Assembly (NCBI GenBank): GCA_963930775.1
Contig: OZ005689.1
Coordinates: 32,969,235-33,033,234 of the forward strand
From: Cliona cf. orientalis
Taxonomy: Eukaryota > Porifera > Demospongiae > Clionaida > Clionaidae
DNA length: 64,000 nucleotides
Direction: 5' to 3'
Shown here one piece after another: positions 21,673 to 33,462 of the stretch. The notes under the pieces were generated by a model. That model made no database searches. It saw only the letters and a list, made by a program, of their open reading frames with translations, and was not told the origin of the DNA. Both the position numbers and the translations under genes were made by a program. The first letter of the stretch is position 1; every line of letters starts with the position of its first letter.

Positions 21673-22890
21673 ATGACATTCGAAAATACAAAGAACATAA
21701 TTTACCTCGACTTACCAGGTCGGGAAGTGTGCCGCTTCACGATCGAAGGCCATGAAAAGTCGATTCTGCCTTTGTACGATCTCTGTTCATGGTAGATACA
21801 GACTGTCCACTCTTCGCAAAGAAACAGCGTCAAAACTCACTCCTACCTACTATCTAGCCATAAGTTGGCATAATTAAGGTACCATTAAATTGCGTGGGCG
21901 TGAGCGTGAGGATTGGCTAATTCAATTAGCGAATCGTGAAGGGGCGTGGCCGAAGAGGCCATACGAGTGCTTTTGGTCGAAGGTGGGCGTGTCCAGACTC
22001 GGCCAGGGATGATTATGCGCGTGTTATTAGCGACCGGAAGTGGCCCCCGAAGAAAACACCGGTAATTGCCCACATCAAAGCAAGATCAAAGCATTCTTTC
22101 TTAAGGGGTTATCTAAATTAAAAATTATGTTATCACGAATTCCCACGAATTCCCACCTTTTTGGTATAAATCGAATCGGTATCACCTCCTGAGATCGTCT
22201 AGCGTAATTTCGCTGTCCACAAGTGTTTTATAAGCTTATCAATCAAGGTAAGGGTCGTCAAGACCGCGCCCCCTCCTGGCGCATGGCGCCATGGCCGGCC
22301 GGATCGCGTATCAGTACCCTATACGTAATCATGTGTTCTGCGCGTGCGCATTCTGCTACTGGCCGGCCTAATACCTTCCAGTTCTGCGCTCGCGTGCGCG
22401 CGCGCGTGTGTGCGCGCGCATATCCGCATGCGTATATGCACGTGCACACGCACGTGTTTTAATTTTCAGATTGTAATTTCAAGTTCCATCTATATCTACA
22501 AAGCTCCAAGTGTTGCGAGTGATCATGAAGAGAAAGAGACTAGCGTGAGTTGAAAAGGGGTGCCAGAACTAGCTTGATTACTTGTATTTGCTTGCATAAA
22601 CGTAACATTGTCATCAGAGCAAGATGTGTGTAGCCACCCAGACCATAGATTATATCATATGCATTCTTTTGGTAGGCTGCATGAGCAGGCGGGCGCTGAT
22701 GAGAAACTAGGAATCAAGTTTGTTTCGCCTTATTAGTCAATAAGCGCACTTCGGTTGTCATTTTCTGCTCTGTTTTGGTCGAATTGTCATAGCAACGGGG
22801 ATATCCAAGGATGCAAACTATTAATCACGTACGTTTCATTGCTCACGTGAGCGGTTTCCAATCCCGGCCCGGGCGCCCGGATCCCATTTA
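21673..22890. other. No gene recognised; alternating purine-pyrimidine tract
   Basis: A GC-rich alternating stretch (GCGTGCGCGCGCGCGTGTGTGC) lies near 22390-22415, flanked by GCCGGCC palindromes. A CGTGGGCG/GGGGCGTGGCC patch at 21890-21960 looks promoter-like but has no gene attached. Confidence 0.4.
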
Positions 22891-23005
22891 GGGGGCTTTC
22901 ACAAACCGAATTTGCTCACCCTTAGGGTCATTATGACGCTAAGTCTAGCCCCCCCCCCTTAGCGTCACACATAATAATTACTAGAGACGATGTTTTAACA
23001 TCAAT

Positions 23006-23585
23006 GGGGCGAGCCTCCGCGAACCCCACACAAGTGGTGTACAAATGATTTTATTTTGGAAATTTATGATCGACTCGAGAGAGTGGAAACTACGGTTAGA
23101 ACATGTCTCTAGCTACTTGAATAGTGCATGGTCTCATAGTTCAGTGTAGCCTCATATCGATGATCATTTTGCTAGCAGCAGTCACTTGTTTTTAGGGCCT
23201 TGAATTTGGAGTCTCAAATGGACCATCCGGCTGTATCTACTACTAGTACTGGAAATGTTTCGCTCTGCCTGCCTAGAACGACATAATTATTCTTTGTAGC
23301 CTTGCCCCTCTCAGTCTGAGTCTCGGCAGCTCTCCTTTTGAACCTTCTGTTTCTGCGTTTTCTCAGTCTTTCTTCTTTTTTTAATAGTCCCTCGATGTCA
23401 GTGTTCGGTGCTCCCGTACCGTGTCCCTATGTCGTATGCGCATGCGCGTAACGGAAGAAATATTGTATATCGTTGAAATAGAAGACAGGTATATACGGAA
23501 TGACGTACGGACGGCAGATATATATATATATAAACGGAAAATCTCGATTGACATCACCTGTGTGGGGCTCGCTTCGGCTCGCCCC
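23006..23585. mobile_element. GGGGCGAGCC element, copy 1
   Basis: Starts GGGGCGAGCCTCCGCG, ACCCCACACAAGTG and ends CACCTGTGTGGGGCTCGC, GGCTCGCCCC: inverted repeats of about 30 bp. The body matches 24813-25238. A TATATATATATA run lies at 23519-23531. Confidence 0.7.
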
Positions 23586-23627
23586 AATTATAGTATAGGT
23601 ACATGTAGCTAGTCGGCCATCTAGCTA

Positions 23628-24117
23628 CTGTATAGCCGGAAATTTTCGAGGGAGCCAATTTTCGCGGTTGACAGACGACCCACGAAAATTAAATCTGCGA
23701 AATATAAACCCTAAACGTACGTTCTCAGACGCGTGCGATAACAGGGGGTGTGGCCTTCGTAGTGCATGCCGCTGCTTGATCAATCTATTTAACAGCTGAG
23801 CTTCTTCGACACAAATGTCTTGTTTTAAGCGACTGTACCAAACTTCCTGACCCACGTGGCCCAAATCTCCTTGTATACGTGGTAACCACGGACCATAGCC
23901 TCGATCATATATGACTCTCGTGCCATTTCTCGATCTCACCAATGATCGCTGTCACAACTTTCGGAGCCGTGGCGCGCGTGCAGTAAGAGGCGGAGCCTAA
24001 CGGATATTGGGGGTGGAGCAACCCTGGAGCGTTCATCCGCGAAAATTAGATCGCGAAATCTTTAAAGATGGGCCTTCCGCGAAAATTGGATCCCTCGAAA
24101 ATTTCCGGCTATACGGG
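23628..24117. mobile_element. TA-flanked MITE with AAATTTTCGAGGG terminal repeats
   Basis: Left TA|CTGTATAGCCGGAAATTTTC and right ending GAAAATTTCCGGCTATACGGG|TA; arms extend to GGAGCCAATTTTCGCGG, about 38 bp. One long minus-strand frame inside (23625-23942) is not recognisable. Confidence 0.8.
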
Positions 24118-24320
24118 TATGTCTTTATACACTGATGATGTGTATGTAACATATCAGGATTGATTTAGTGAGTGATCTTCACTACAGTCATTGAACTAAC
24201 ACTGAGTACATGGTCAATGGTGAGCATTAATTAAAAAATTAGCATCATGCCCCAACCCCCTCCCCTTAGCGTCATGATGACGCTAAGTGTCAGTAAATTC
24301 AGTTTGTGAAAGCCCCCTTA

Positions 24321-24767
24321 CTGTATTACCTCTAACTTAACGGACACCAGAAAAATAATTATTTTGGCCAATGTCAGCTACATGTATAATTAGAGCACAC
24401 GAAAATAGCCGGCATTCGAAGTGTCCGATGAATTAGAACACGCTTTCACGTGTGCACATTCGGTCAAATGGACGTGCGATCGAGCATCTGCAGAGATTGA
24501 GAAAATGAGACGGTACCTGGAGCTCCCTGTTCATGGTGTGAAAGAGAACAGCTCGCCTCCTTCATTACCACCAAAGAAGCAGCTGTCCATTGTAAATTTT
24601 GCTTGATCAGTACAATGCATGCTAGTGCGAGCTGTCCAACGATATCCGGATAATTAGAACAACAAAAACTCAAACTTCATTGACTGTCCGGTGTAATTAG
24701 AGGTAAAAAATAATTCGAAATCGTGTCCGGATAATTAGAAATGTCCGTTGAATTAGAGACAATACAG
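24321..24767. mobile_element. TA-flanked MITE with CTGTATT termini
   Basis: Left TA|CTGTATTACCTCTAACTTAA and right (reverse) CTGTATTGTCTCTAATTCAA, then CGGAC; TA on both sides. It abuts the right end of the 22891-24317 element. Internal GTCCG(A/T)TGAATTAGAA words recur. Confidence 0.8.
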
Positions 24768-24812
24768 TACAACTGTATGTGTAATTACTAGAGACGATGC
24801 TGTAACATCAAT

Positions 24813-25238
24813 GGGGCGAGCCTCCGCGGACCCCACACAAGTACAAATGATTTGGCATACTGATCGGAATTGATTTATGATTGACTCGAGGGAGTGGAAA
24901 CTATGGTTAGAACGTGTCTCTAGCTACTCATAGTTCAGCGATGATTATTTTGCTAGCAACGATCACTTGTTCTTGATTTTTTTGGGGGGCCTTAAAATTA
25001 ATTTGGAGTCTTATATGGACCCTCTGCAATTACTTGCTCTAGTACGTTGAAGTCTTCGCTCCACTCTCGCGCTTGGCTCGCCGTATGCGTATGCGCGTAA
25101 TGGAAGAAATATTACATATCGTTGAAATAGAAGACAGGTATAATATTATACGGAATGACGGACGTACGGCAGATATATATATGCAAACGGAAAATTTCGA
25201 TTGACATCACTTGTGTGGGGCTCGCTTCAGCTCAGCCC
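24813..25238. mobile_element. GGGGCGAGCC element, copy 2
   Basis: A shorter, diverged copy of 23006-23585 in the same orientation; about 24 bp of left flank (ACTAGAGACGATG..TAACATCAAT) are shared, so the true left boundary may lie further out. Confidence 0.7.
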
Positions 25239-25641
25239 AATCACGATCTATGATGCAGTAGGTTCACGAGTATAGCGGGTTCATACCCTGTATTGTGGCC
25301 AATTAACATACCTGTCGCAGAATTTCTGCCTTTGGGATACTTCCACCCATGGTTATGTTCCAGACCCTCTCTCTCTCTTCTCACGCATGGAGGGTCTGGG
25401 GACGAGACTAGTGTGCACCTTTGACATTCCAACCTGTTTTCGTGAATGTCGTGCTGTGCCCAACTATAGCTATGTACATGTATATAGCTCCCACGTTACT
25501 GATAATGTACGACGTCATAGTGATACAGTAATTGATTGTTTTTGTATGATCCATTGGTCAAGTGTGAGTATGTTGTGTAGGCATTATTGTGCTCTCTTGG
25601 TGGCCACACCTTTGCACATTGAACAAGGAGGTTTGAGGTCA

Positions 25642-25642
<1 letters not shown>

Positions 25643-25683
<41 letters not shown>

Positions 25684-25690
25684 CGTGCGT
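25643..25690. repeat. (GT)n/(GC) microsatellite
   Basis: A TG dinucleotide run of about 17 units grading into GCGCGTGCGTGC. Confidence 0.95.
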
Positions 25691-25734
25691 GCGCATGCGT
25701 GCACTTACATGCAGTATGAATGCATGTTCACTAA

Positions 25735-26460
25735 ACCTGAGACTTACATGTATGTCCACTGAGCATTCTGTTTCTCCTGAGCCTTCTGCATACACTAAAT
25801 CTACTACATGTATGTCCACTGAGCATTCTGTTTTAGGTGAACTTTCTGCACTTACTAAGCTACTTACAGGGCATTCCGTGTCTTGCCATCCACTAATATC
25901 CATCTGTCCAATGAGGATTCTGTTTCATGACAGACGTTTGCATAACTGAGCCACTGAGCATTGTGTTATATTAGCGATTACTGACCTCCAAATTTCACCA
26001 GTTTTTCCGCGAAACTTCTCTCAGTGGAATATCAATGTTCGAGTATCAGAAGGTAGCTCTCCACGAGCTCTATCCAACGGCGCTTGTAACACGATCGTAG
26101 GCAAAACCGTTACGAAGCCACACCCACCTAAACTTTCTCCATAGAAACTTAATACAAGCAAAAATGAACCTAGCGGCGATTCCGCGCAACTGATTTGCAA
26201 GGTTAAGGCCTCGATAGATAGCTTTTTCATTGAGCTATCTACTGCAATTTGTTTCATGAGAGTACTGCTAGCCAGAGCCGAGATATTCACGATCTACTGC
26301 AGGCCCTTGGAGGTCCGTAATCGCTAGTTATATATGTAGCTGAGATGCTGAGCATTCTGTCATGTCTGAGCCTTCTGTTATTGGGAAGGATATTTCTGTA
26401 ACTGAGCCTGTGTATCCACAGTGAATTCCTTTTCTCTGGAGCCTTCTGTGTTACAGTGCC
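25735..26460 (+). repeat. Degenerate ~60-bp tandem repeat split by a MITE
   Basis: Unit CATGTATGTCCACTGAGCAT, TCTGTTT, CCTGAGCCTTCTGCA recurs at about 25748, 25809, 25866, 25905 and, beyond the insert, 26345-26440. In the + frame the first two units read CMSTEHSVSPEPSAYTKST-like, keeping frame, but there is no credible start or flanking exon. Confidence 0.65.
25974..26324. mobile_element. TA-flanked MITE inserted in the tandem repeat
   Basis: TA|GCGATTACTGACCTCCAA and TTGGAGGTCCGTAATCGC|TA form a perfect-but-one inverted repeat. Repeat units resume on the far side, showing a clean insertion of about 350 bp. Confidence 0.85.
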
Positions 26461-28380
26461 ATTATGACTGCCTATTTATGGTTGAGCATTAGGTTTTAAT
26501 CGTGTGTGCATGTATTTGTATGTGTGTATACACGTGCATTTACTGGCATGTGTGTCTGTAGAGGAGGTAGGACATGGTTGATCTTTGCAAATTGTAGGTC
26601 ACAGATAGAAGCCTTTGTGAAGGTTTTCAGCAATTCTTCTTGATATTAATTTTTTGAACTCAGTACCATCGATTTACTGGTAGGCCCTTCAGTTTGAGAG
26701 CTCTAGATTAATTTTTGAGGATAGGAATGTTAGTTGATTCCAGGCGCTGTGTAGTGCTCCATAGCAAGAGAGTAGATTTTTACCACTGTATAATATGGCT
26801 TTTTCAGTATTTTGTGGTTAAACTTGCATGTCTCTACATTCTACATTTCATTTGGTACCCAGTTAGGTCAATGGATGGACTATCTACATATGCGGCAGAA
26901 AGTTGAAGCCATGCACCTTCTATATGGCTTCAGCATGCAAAAATGGCCAAAAATTCCCAATTCTGATGTTGGACACAATTTCAAGGGATTGGATTATAGT
27001 TAAGAATCAAGATTTGAGATGAAGATAGATACCAACTAGATACATCTTTGTGCCAAATAAGAAGTCTTAACTACAAAGGGTCACGGAGCTATCGACCAAA
27101 AATAGCCTAAAATATGGTCTATTTACGTTAGGCACAGAAATTTGCATGAAAGTATTAGTTAAGAGTCAATGTTGTACTCTATGCATTAATAATCCTGGTG
27201 TATGTGTGGAGCTGCGGATATTTTATAGGAAATTCCCAATCCAGAAGCAAACATTTCCGCCGGTTGCTTCAGATGGGTTGAAGTTTGCCTTGATGACGTA
27301 GTACCCAACGCACGTATACAATAGTGACAGACCACGCCCACTGGTGATCTAGGAAAGAGAAGGCAGCGAGAACAGAGTTGTTAGCGTTGAACGCGTGGAG
27401 CGCTTCGCTTCTAAGGCGTCCAAGCGGGGTAAGATAGTAACGATAGACAGCCCCAAAGCCTTTTAATTGCTCCGAAGTTTTGTGGGGTTGACAGTCACTG
27501 CCTCACTAGGCAATCTGACAGTCGCTCGTATTAGCTATGTATGGTAGTACTGTGTAGAAGTAGACATACCAGAGCGATTCTCTACCTTCAGAAACTTACC
27601 TCATCTTGTCTATAACCTTCAATCTTGTAATTTTTGATCGTTTGTATTGCTATGTATTGTGCACGCGATACCAGACCGACGTCATAGTTCGTCATAGCTT
27701 CTGTTACGGAGCGGTCTTTGTTTGACGCTTTGCACACTAGTACTATTTCTAAAAAGTGATACTTCTATTCATTATGTGTGAAAAATTTAGTGTGCATGCA
27801 AAGTTAGAAAAAAATCTACTTTTTTGCTGTGTAGCACTGTAGTTGAAGCCCCCCCTCCAAAAGCAATGATACTGAGTTCAAAAATTACCATAAGAATGTC
27901 CAATAATGCATACCAAAGCTGATACTGAAACTTCAATCAGTAGCCTATAAAGTCAGTAAACTGGACTGGTACTGATCGATCTATACTTGCGTGTTTGGGC
28001 AGAAATGTGCTGCAATCTAAGCTAGTCTCTCAACATAGCAAGTTATTGCTACTTTCTTAGCTATTCTAGATCAAAAATCATGATTGTGAATAGCAAGGGG
28101 GTGCTGAGGCTGTGCTATCAGCTAGTCTAAGACATATCACTGTACATGTAGTTCGTCAGAAGATCAACTTACCCAGCATGCTGGCAAACTTAGAACTTTA
28201 GAGGCAGTTAGTGGGCATGGCTTAAATTTTGCGTGCGCTTTGTGCTCACGTATAATACTGTTACCAGCACCCCCTTCTCCCAAATCTTGGATACGCCACT
28301 GTGGGTGTATGATCAGATGAAAGTTATGATGTAATTACTCTGAACACTGCTCCAAAATGTTTAGCTCGTATGAAAAGTTG
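26460..28380. other. No gene recognised
   Basis: Open frames here are short and lack domain or splice support. A CACCCCCTTCTCCC stretch near 28265 and GCGTAGCC/ATACGCCACTG words are of the kind seen in old interspersed elements. Nothing firm. Confidence 0.5.
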
Positions 28381-28746
28381 TTGGGACCTAGAATTCGAAC
28401 CTAGCGTAGAAGAGATCATGGACTATCGATGAGATATGGCAGTTTGGTTTCTTTGGTGAGCTCGCACTCGGGGGGGATTTCCCTATTCAGTCTAGCACGT
28501 GGCAGGTGGAGGTCACGTCCGGGTCAACCGGCTCAAGCTGCACCCCCTAATATACGCGTATATGGAGCATGCACATTTTGTCGAGGTGTCCTAGTTCAAA
28601 TTATTGCGGCATACAGTAGCATGGTGTAATACTTTTCATGAGGGACGAGGGATGTAGTTTAAGTTTTCATTACATCCCGAGTCCCAATCAGCAAAAAACA
28701 ATTCGGCTGACCGATGAGGTAATTGATGAAACCTATGATGGAATTA

Positions 28747-29727
28747 CCGTAGAAACTAGAGCTCTGTAGAGCACATACCCCGCGCGCACATTGTGCAATC
28801 TATAGATTTACTTTCAGTACATGGCTGTAAGTTTGTGAACTTCAGAGAAACAATGGAAATGCTGCCATAGATAATAGATGATTGTACTGGGGGTTCCGGT
28901 GACACTTGAAAAAGCACTCTCACACCCAGACCTAGCCCGGACTAGGAAGATATGAATTTCTATCAGATTCCATATTTGTTGTAATTATAGCTATCTTACA
29001 TTATGATTATTTCCATAGGGCAGTCACTATAGGTATCACGAGCCTAATTTATTTAGACTTACATTGACGATCTTTACCACTCACACGCTTGGCCACTTAA
29101 TTGTGCGCATGAGCAGAAACACAATTGGTATACATTATGCATTGAGTAGGCACTGTCGATAGGCATGGCTACGGTGGCCTATAAAAAGGCACTATTTGTG
29201 ACGCTCGTGGACCGTATCCCTCAATTTTACGCACACTGAAGCCAGTTTTTCGCCGAATTCGGTTGATTCGTTGTGCTTATGAGTCGCTTAGATGCCTATA
29301 TCTTGAGATATGGCGATTTTTGTGCTAACGACAACGACGACACAACCGATTACTTTACCCCTTGCGCATGCGCGCGGGGTAACTACATTGTAGTTGTTAA
29401 GCGCTGCTTGCTGTTAAGCGCATGGTTTTGTGCGAGCTTTACCGCTCTTTGTTAGGCACATATGCCCAGCAAGCCAGCTCAACAAGCGATCGGTTATATG
29501 AGCCCAGAAAAAAGGCTAGAAGTAGGCTGGAGAATAAAACCTCGAAAATTACGCTCTCTGTTCGCTTCTTGGCCACCGTTGTAGGCCTATCTACCCTTGA
29601 CATGTTCTTTACGCACGCCCTGCCTACCGTGTTTTAGCACTTTTAATTAAGCGCATACTTTTGTTAGCGCATATTTTCTTGCTGCCGTGTGCTATAAGTG
29701 CATGTGCTTAACAACCAGTTTCTACGG
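28747..29727. mobile_element. TA-flanked element inserted in the tandem array
   Basis: TA|CCGTAGAAACT at 28745 and AGTTTCTACGG|TA at 29729 are inverted. Array sequence (TGATGAAATTGGGGTG) resumes at 29730, and the sibling unit at 29890 shows the uninterrupted site. A GAGCTC-type element (28755-29387) is nested just inside the left end. Confidence 0.8.
28755..29387 (+). mobile_element. GAGCTC element, copy 1
   Basis: Starts AGAGCTCTGTAGAGCACATA, CCCCGCGCGC and ends TTTACCCCTTGCGCATGCGC, GCGGGGTAAC. Same ends as 36219-36621 and 48362-48722, though the interior differs. Confidence 0.7.
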
Positions 29728-31029
29728 TATGATGAAATTGGGGTGAAGACTGTTTCAAAATGTTTACAGTAGCGCGGTGTAATACTTTTCATGAGGGACT
29801 CGGGATGTAGTCAAGTTTTTCATTACATCCAGAGTCCCAAGTCCAAAAAAAAAAAAAATTCGGCCGACGCTATGATGAAATGATGATGAAACCTATGATA
29901 AAATTGGGGTGAAGACTGCTTCAAAATGCTTAGCTCGCAGGACAGGATGTTGGGACCCAGAATTCGAACCTAGCGTAGAAGAGATCGTGGACTATCGATG
30001 AGATATGGCAATTCTCTCAGTTTGCTTTCTTTAGCGAGCTCGCTCTCGGGGGGAATTTCCCTAATCAGTCGAGCACATGGCAAGTGAAGGTCAACTGGCT
30101 CAAGCTGCGCACCGCAATATACATGTACGGAGCATGCGCAGTTTGTCAATGTGATAGGCGCAGTGAATCTATTGAGGGACACTGGATGTAGTCTAAGTTT
30201 TTCATTACATCCCGAGTCCCAATTAGAAAAATAATTCGGCCCTTGCTATGATGAAGTTATGATGAAACCTACATGTATTATGATGAGCATGTAATTGCTG
30301 TGAAACTGTTTCAAGATGCTTAGCGGACATGAAAGGTTGGGACCCAGAATTCGAAGCTACATGTAGCGTAGAGAACATCATGGACTATCGATAGATATGG
30401 CGATTTTCTCAGTTCGCTTTCTTTGGCTAGTTCACACTCGGGGGGATTTCCCTATTCAGTCTAGCACATGGCAGGTGGAGGTCACGTCCAGGTCAACCGG
30501 CTCAAGCCACGCGCCCCAATATACGCGTGTACGGAGCATGCGCAGTTTGTCGATGTGTCCTAGTTTGAATTATGGCGGTGTTATAGTAGCGCGATGCAAT
30601 ACTTATGAGGGACTCGGGATGTAGTCTTAAGTTAATTGTTCATTACGTCCAGAGTCCCAATTAGAAAAAAGAATTCAGCCGACCAATGAGGTATTTATGA
30701 GTAATGATGATGAAATTGCTTTCAAAATGTTTAGCACTCATGAAAGATTGTTGGGACCCAGAATTCGAACCTAGCGTAGAAGACATTGTGGACTATCGAT
30801 GAGATATGGCTATTCGCTTTCTTTGGCGAGCTCGCACTCGGGAGGATTTCCCTGTTCAGTCGAGCACATGGTGGGTGAAGGTTAACCGGCTCAAGCTGCG
30901 CGCCCCAATATACGGAGCATGCGCAGTTTGTAGTTGGAATTTATGGCGGCATATTCGTGAGGGGTTCTGGACGTAGTCTCTAAGTTTTTCATTATATCCC
31001 CAGTAGCAATTCACTTTTCTGTGGTTATG

Positions 31030-31960
31030 AGGTAATTGTGGTGTAATCTATGATGAAACCTATGGTGTAATTTGTGAGGTAATCTATGAGATAATTACGA
31101 GAAAATTCAGGGTCTTGGTGGAGCCTTTCTGAGACTTGAAAATCAGTGAGTATGTAGAGTATCTAACGCCTGTACATGTATCTATTGAATACCCTACAAG
31201 TTGGGAGTTACTTTCTCTGAGAAGTACCGCTGGCCGAACTTCACGGATTTTCTTGGCTTACGTAATCCTGTGGCTAATGTGTGCTATTTTATATACATGT
31301 AGCACACATTAGCCAGTTTGAAAGCTCTACTGTGCTGTCAAGTTCGTCCCTGTGGTTAGAGTTTATATATAGTGTTCATTTCACCTCGGCTCTATATTGC
31401 CGTAGTACTGTGATAACAATAATGCATGTATATTGATACATTACAAAGCAGTGTTCTCCCTGGCATACCGAAGGCATGTCGGCTCAACAAGCCTTCAGCA
31501 CAGAAATTCCCTTTGATGTGGGAATGGGACAACCCAAAGCTTTTACATGTATGTGGCTACAAGCTCCACCTAATGCCCTCCTATCATGACTTACATTTTG
31601 CTTGGGGAGAACACTGCAAAATTGATACATTCAAGCCAGAGGAGGTACGAAATCATTAATATTCCATTTGACGTTCAGGCATACCAATCTGCGTCATCGT
31701 GGGTGTGTCCCCATACAGTTGGTGTGCTAAGGGTAGTAATGGCGGGATCCTCGAAGGTTCACTAGCTCAACCATTGTACTTTCGATTGCAGTTCTATCAA
31801 GCTTTCGCTTTTTGCGTGGTATACATGTATATAGTTGTGTTACTGTGCTGTTATATGTTAACAGGTAAATAAGTAGAACCTTTTGTGCTTACAAATCAAA
31901 ATCAGAAATATTCAAGCAAGTGATAGTATTCAGCACACATAGACACATTGCATAAAAGTA
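31030..31960. other. Array tail, hairpin and possible isolated exon
   Basis: 31020-31150 has GAGGTAATT(A/T)-type short repeats also found inverted at 59950-60075. AGCACACATTAGCC and its complement form a hairpin at 31272-31315. At 31426-31650 the + frame CRLNKPSAQKFPLMWEWDNP, YKLHLMPSYHDLHFAWGEHC, FKPEE looks protein-like and ends at a GAG|GTACGA donor, but no partner exon is visible; the 3' part coincides with the repeat at 31636-31800. Confidence 0.35.
31636..31800. repeat. Dispersed repeat B (inverted copy at 49483-49645)
   Basis: CAGAGGAGGTACGAAATCAT, GTGTCCCCATA, GTTGGTGTGCTAAGGGTA, GCGGGATCC and CTAGCTCAACCATTGTACTT match the reverse complement of 49483-49645. No terminal inverted repeats found. 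Confidence 0.75.
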
Positions 31961-31963
31961 CTA

Positions 31964-32572
31964 TTAATTATTAATGTTCAGGTGTGCCATCAGACCTTGG
32001 ATGTGAGTTGGAGCAGGCGAGTTCAAATCAATAAGATTTTCACCAATGGAAGGTGCTGGAGGAGGAATGCTACCTGTAGTGGAGGTGCTACCTGGAGTGG
32101 GGGCAGGGACTGGAGGAGGAGCAACAGTACCACTAGCAGCAGAACTGTGGTGAGTTCCAGGTCCAGTGGTCTGTTTAGTAAATGTACACCATTATAATGT
32201 TTAGTAAGTGTGCTGAGCATGTACATGTACATGTGGCTACTGCTGAGTTACCTTTCCTTTCTTACGTCTGGGCCTCCTCCTCCTTTTTCCGCTACTTTTC
32301 TCCTTGTGGTTAGCTATGTTGCGGTCTACATTTCAGCTTATGTACACATGATTTCTTTTTGTGTACATACCTGCTAGTGGCATTATTTCCCCTCTCTTCC
32401 ATCTTGCCTCCAGCTCCCTCAGCCACCTCTCCCTGGAGACAAGCTGGTCGTACTGCCATTGCTGTTCCTGAAGTTGAACCAGCACATGAAGAGCAAGTTC
32501 TGTTGGAGAGAAGAAAATGAAGGGTGTGTATTCCAATGCTACCTTTCACTCACTGCTGAAGCTATCACCCAT
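31964..32572 (-). CDS. Small four-exon gene, basic coiled-coil protein of 138 residues, unrecognised
   Basis: Exons 32554-32572, 32371-32499, 32252-32313 and 31964-32170 join through consensus GT-AG introns with matching phases (1, 1, 0). ATG at 32572 is preceded in frame by a stop, so the start is secure. Protein: MGDSFSK, then an amphipathic helix/coiled coil LHVLVQLQEQQWQYDQLV, RERWLRELEARWKRGE (residues ~8-50), a nuclear-localisation-like GKRRRRPRRKKGK (~62-74), then a Pro/Ser/Thr-rich tail (VAPPPVPAPTPG, SIPPPAPSIGENLIDLNSPA) ending MAHLNINN. No stops. I do not recognise the family; the layout suggests a small nuclear adaptor or DNA-associated protein, which is inference only. Predicted by eye from splice sites and continuity. 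Confidence 0.65.
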
Positions 32573-32599
32573 TCTTCCAACGTCTTACGCAGGACTGAG

Positions 32600-33460
32600 C
32601 TTATACGTGTAAGTGAGTTTATATAGAAAATATAGGGAAAATAGTACATGAACTCCTGATGCAAGTCTCTGCTGACGCAAGCCTCTATAGTCCCTCTGTA
32701 GTGTGTTTCATCACAAAACCAGCTTGCTGTGCCAATGTGATGCAATGGTACTCATCACCCCCCCCCCCCCCCCCCCAGTAGGATTGCTCAAACTCAGGCT
32801 TGATAGCAGTGGCGTTGAGTGAAAAGGGATTAGGCCATTTTCAATAGTATTAAAGACACTTAGAGTTTTGTCGCTAGCTGCCCTGTCAGCTCACTGCTTG
32901 CTCTTTTAACAGACTTTCTGTGATTTTAAAGTCTCTAAAAAGAATTGGGTCGTGCAAAAGTACTAATGTTCAAATGGATTTCAACTTGCTTTCACATTTA
33001 AAACTGTCGTCAAGGCTTTAGATCGTGACTTACATTTTGTACAGTGAGTATATGGGGCAACACGCCCATTTTTTGTACACACGTGATCATATCCAACCTC
33101 CTCTGTGTTCGAATTTTGAAGCTTGACACCATTATTTTACATGCCAAGGAAGCAAGACTGAATAGCAAATAGGCTGTACATTAGCCAATACACACTCAGT
33201 AAGGTCTCACAGAACATGTTACATGTACATGTACACCATGTAATGAGCCCCTTATACTTGTGTTGTTGGGGAATGGAGTTGGTTTTTGGCATGGTGTAAC
33301 CCCCAACCCCCTTTAGAGAGTTTGCATATAGACTTGTTATGATACATGTACATGTAGAATTCTTTCTGTGCATAAAATGTTTGCGCTTGAGTAACTACCA
33401 CGAGTCCACCCCTGTTACCTAGCTAGGATACAAGGCCTAGGTGGGATATACATGTAAATG
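32600..33460. other. No gene recognised; C20 run and TACATG repeats
   Basis: A run of 20 C at 32758-32777; ACATGTACATGTAC motifs near 33215-33235 and 33345-33357. Nothing else. Confidence 0.5.
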
Positions 33461-33462
33461 TA

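Larger units (their letters stand above)
22891..24317. mobile_element. 1.4-kb element with ~50-bp terminal inverted repeats, TTA flanks
   Basis: Left GGGGGCTTTCACAAACCGAA and right (reverse strand) GGGGGCTTTCACAAACTGAA, followed on both sides by CTTAGNGTCATNATGACGCT. TTA flanks both ends, as in PIF/Harbinger-like insertions. It contains the nested elements at 23006-23585 and 23628-24117. Confidence 0.75.
28384..31030. repeat. Tandem array of four ~380-bp units, one split by an inserted element
   Basis: Units begin about 28384, 29943, 30325 and 30755 with TGGGACCCAGAATTCGAACC, GACTATCGATGAGATATGGC, a CACTCGGGGGGATTTCC patch, AGCATGCGCAGTTTGT and end with a hairpin GGGACTCGGGATGTA..TACATCCCGAGTCCC. 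The minus strand of each unit start reads GGTTCGAATTCTGGGTCCCA, resembling a tRNA T arm and 3' acceptor. An inverted fifth copy lies at 59930-60570. Confidence 0.85.

Noticed and set aside
22260-22462. GC-rich frames on both strands near the GCGCGC tract
   Set aside because: Low-complexity alternating sequence; no protein features.
25496-25903. 135-codon minus-strand frame with a His-Thr run
   Set aside because: The run is the GT microsatellite; no splice or domain support.
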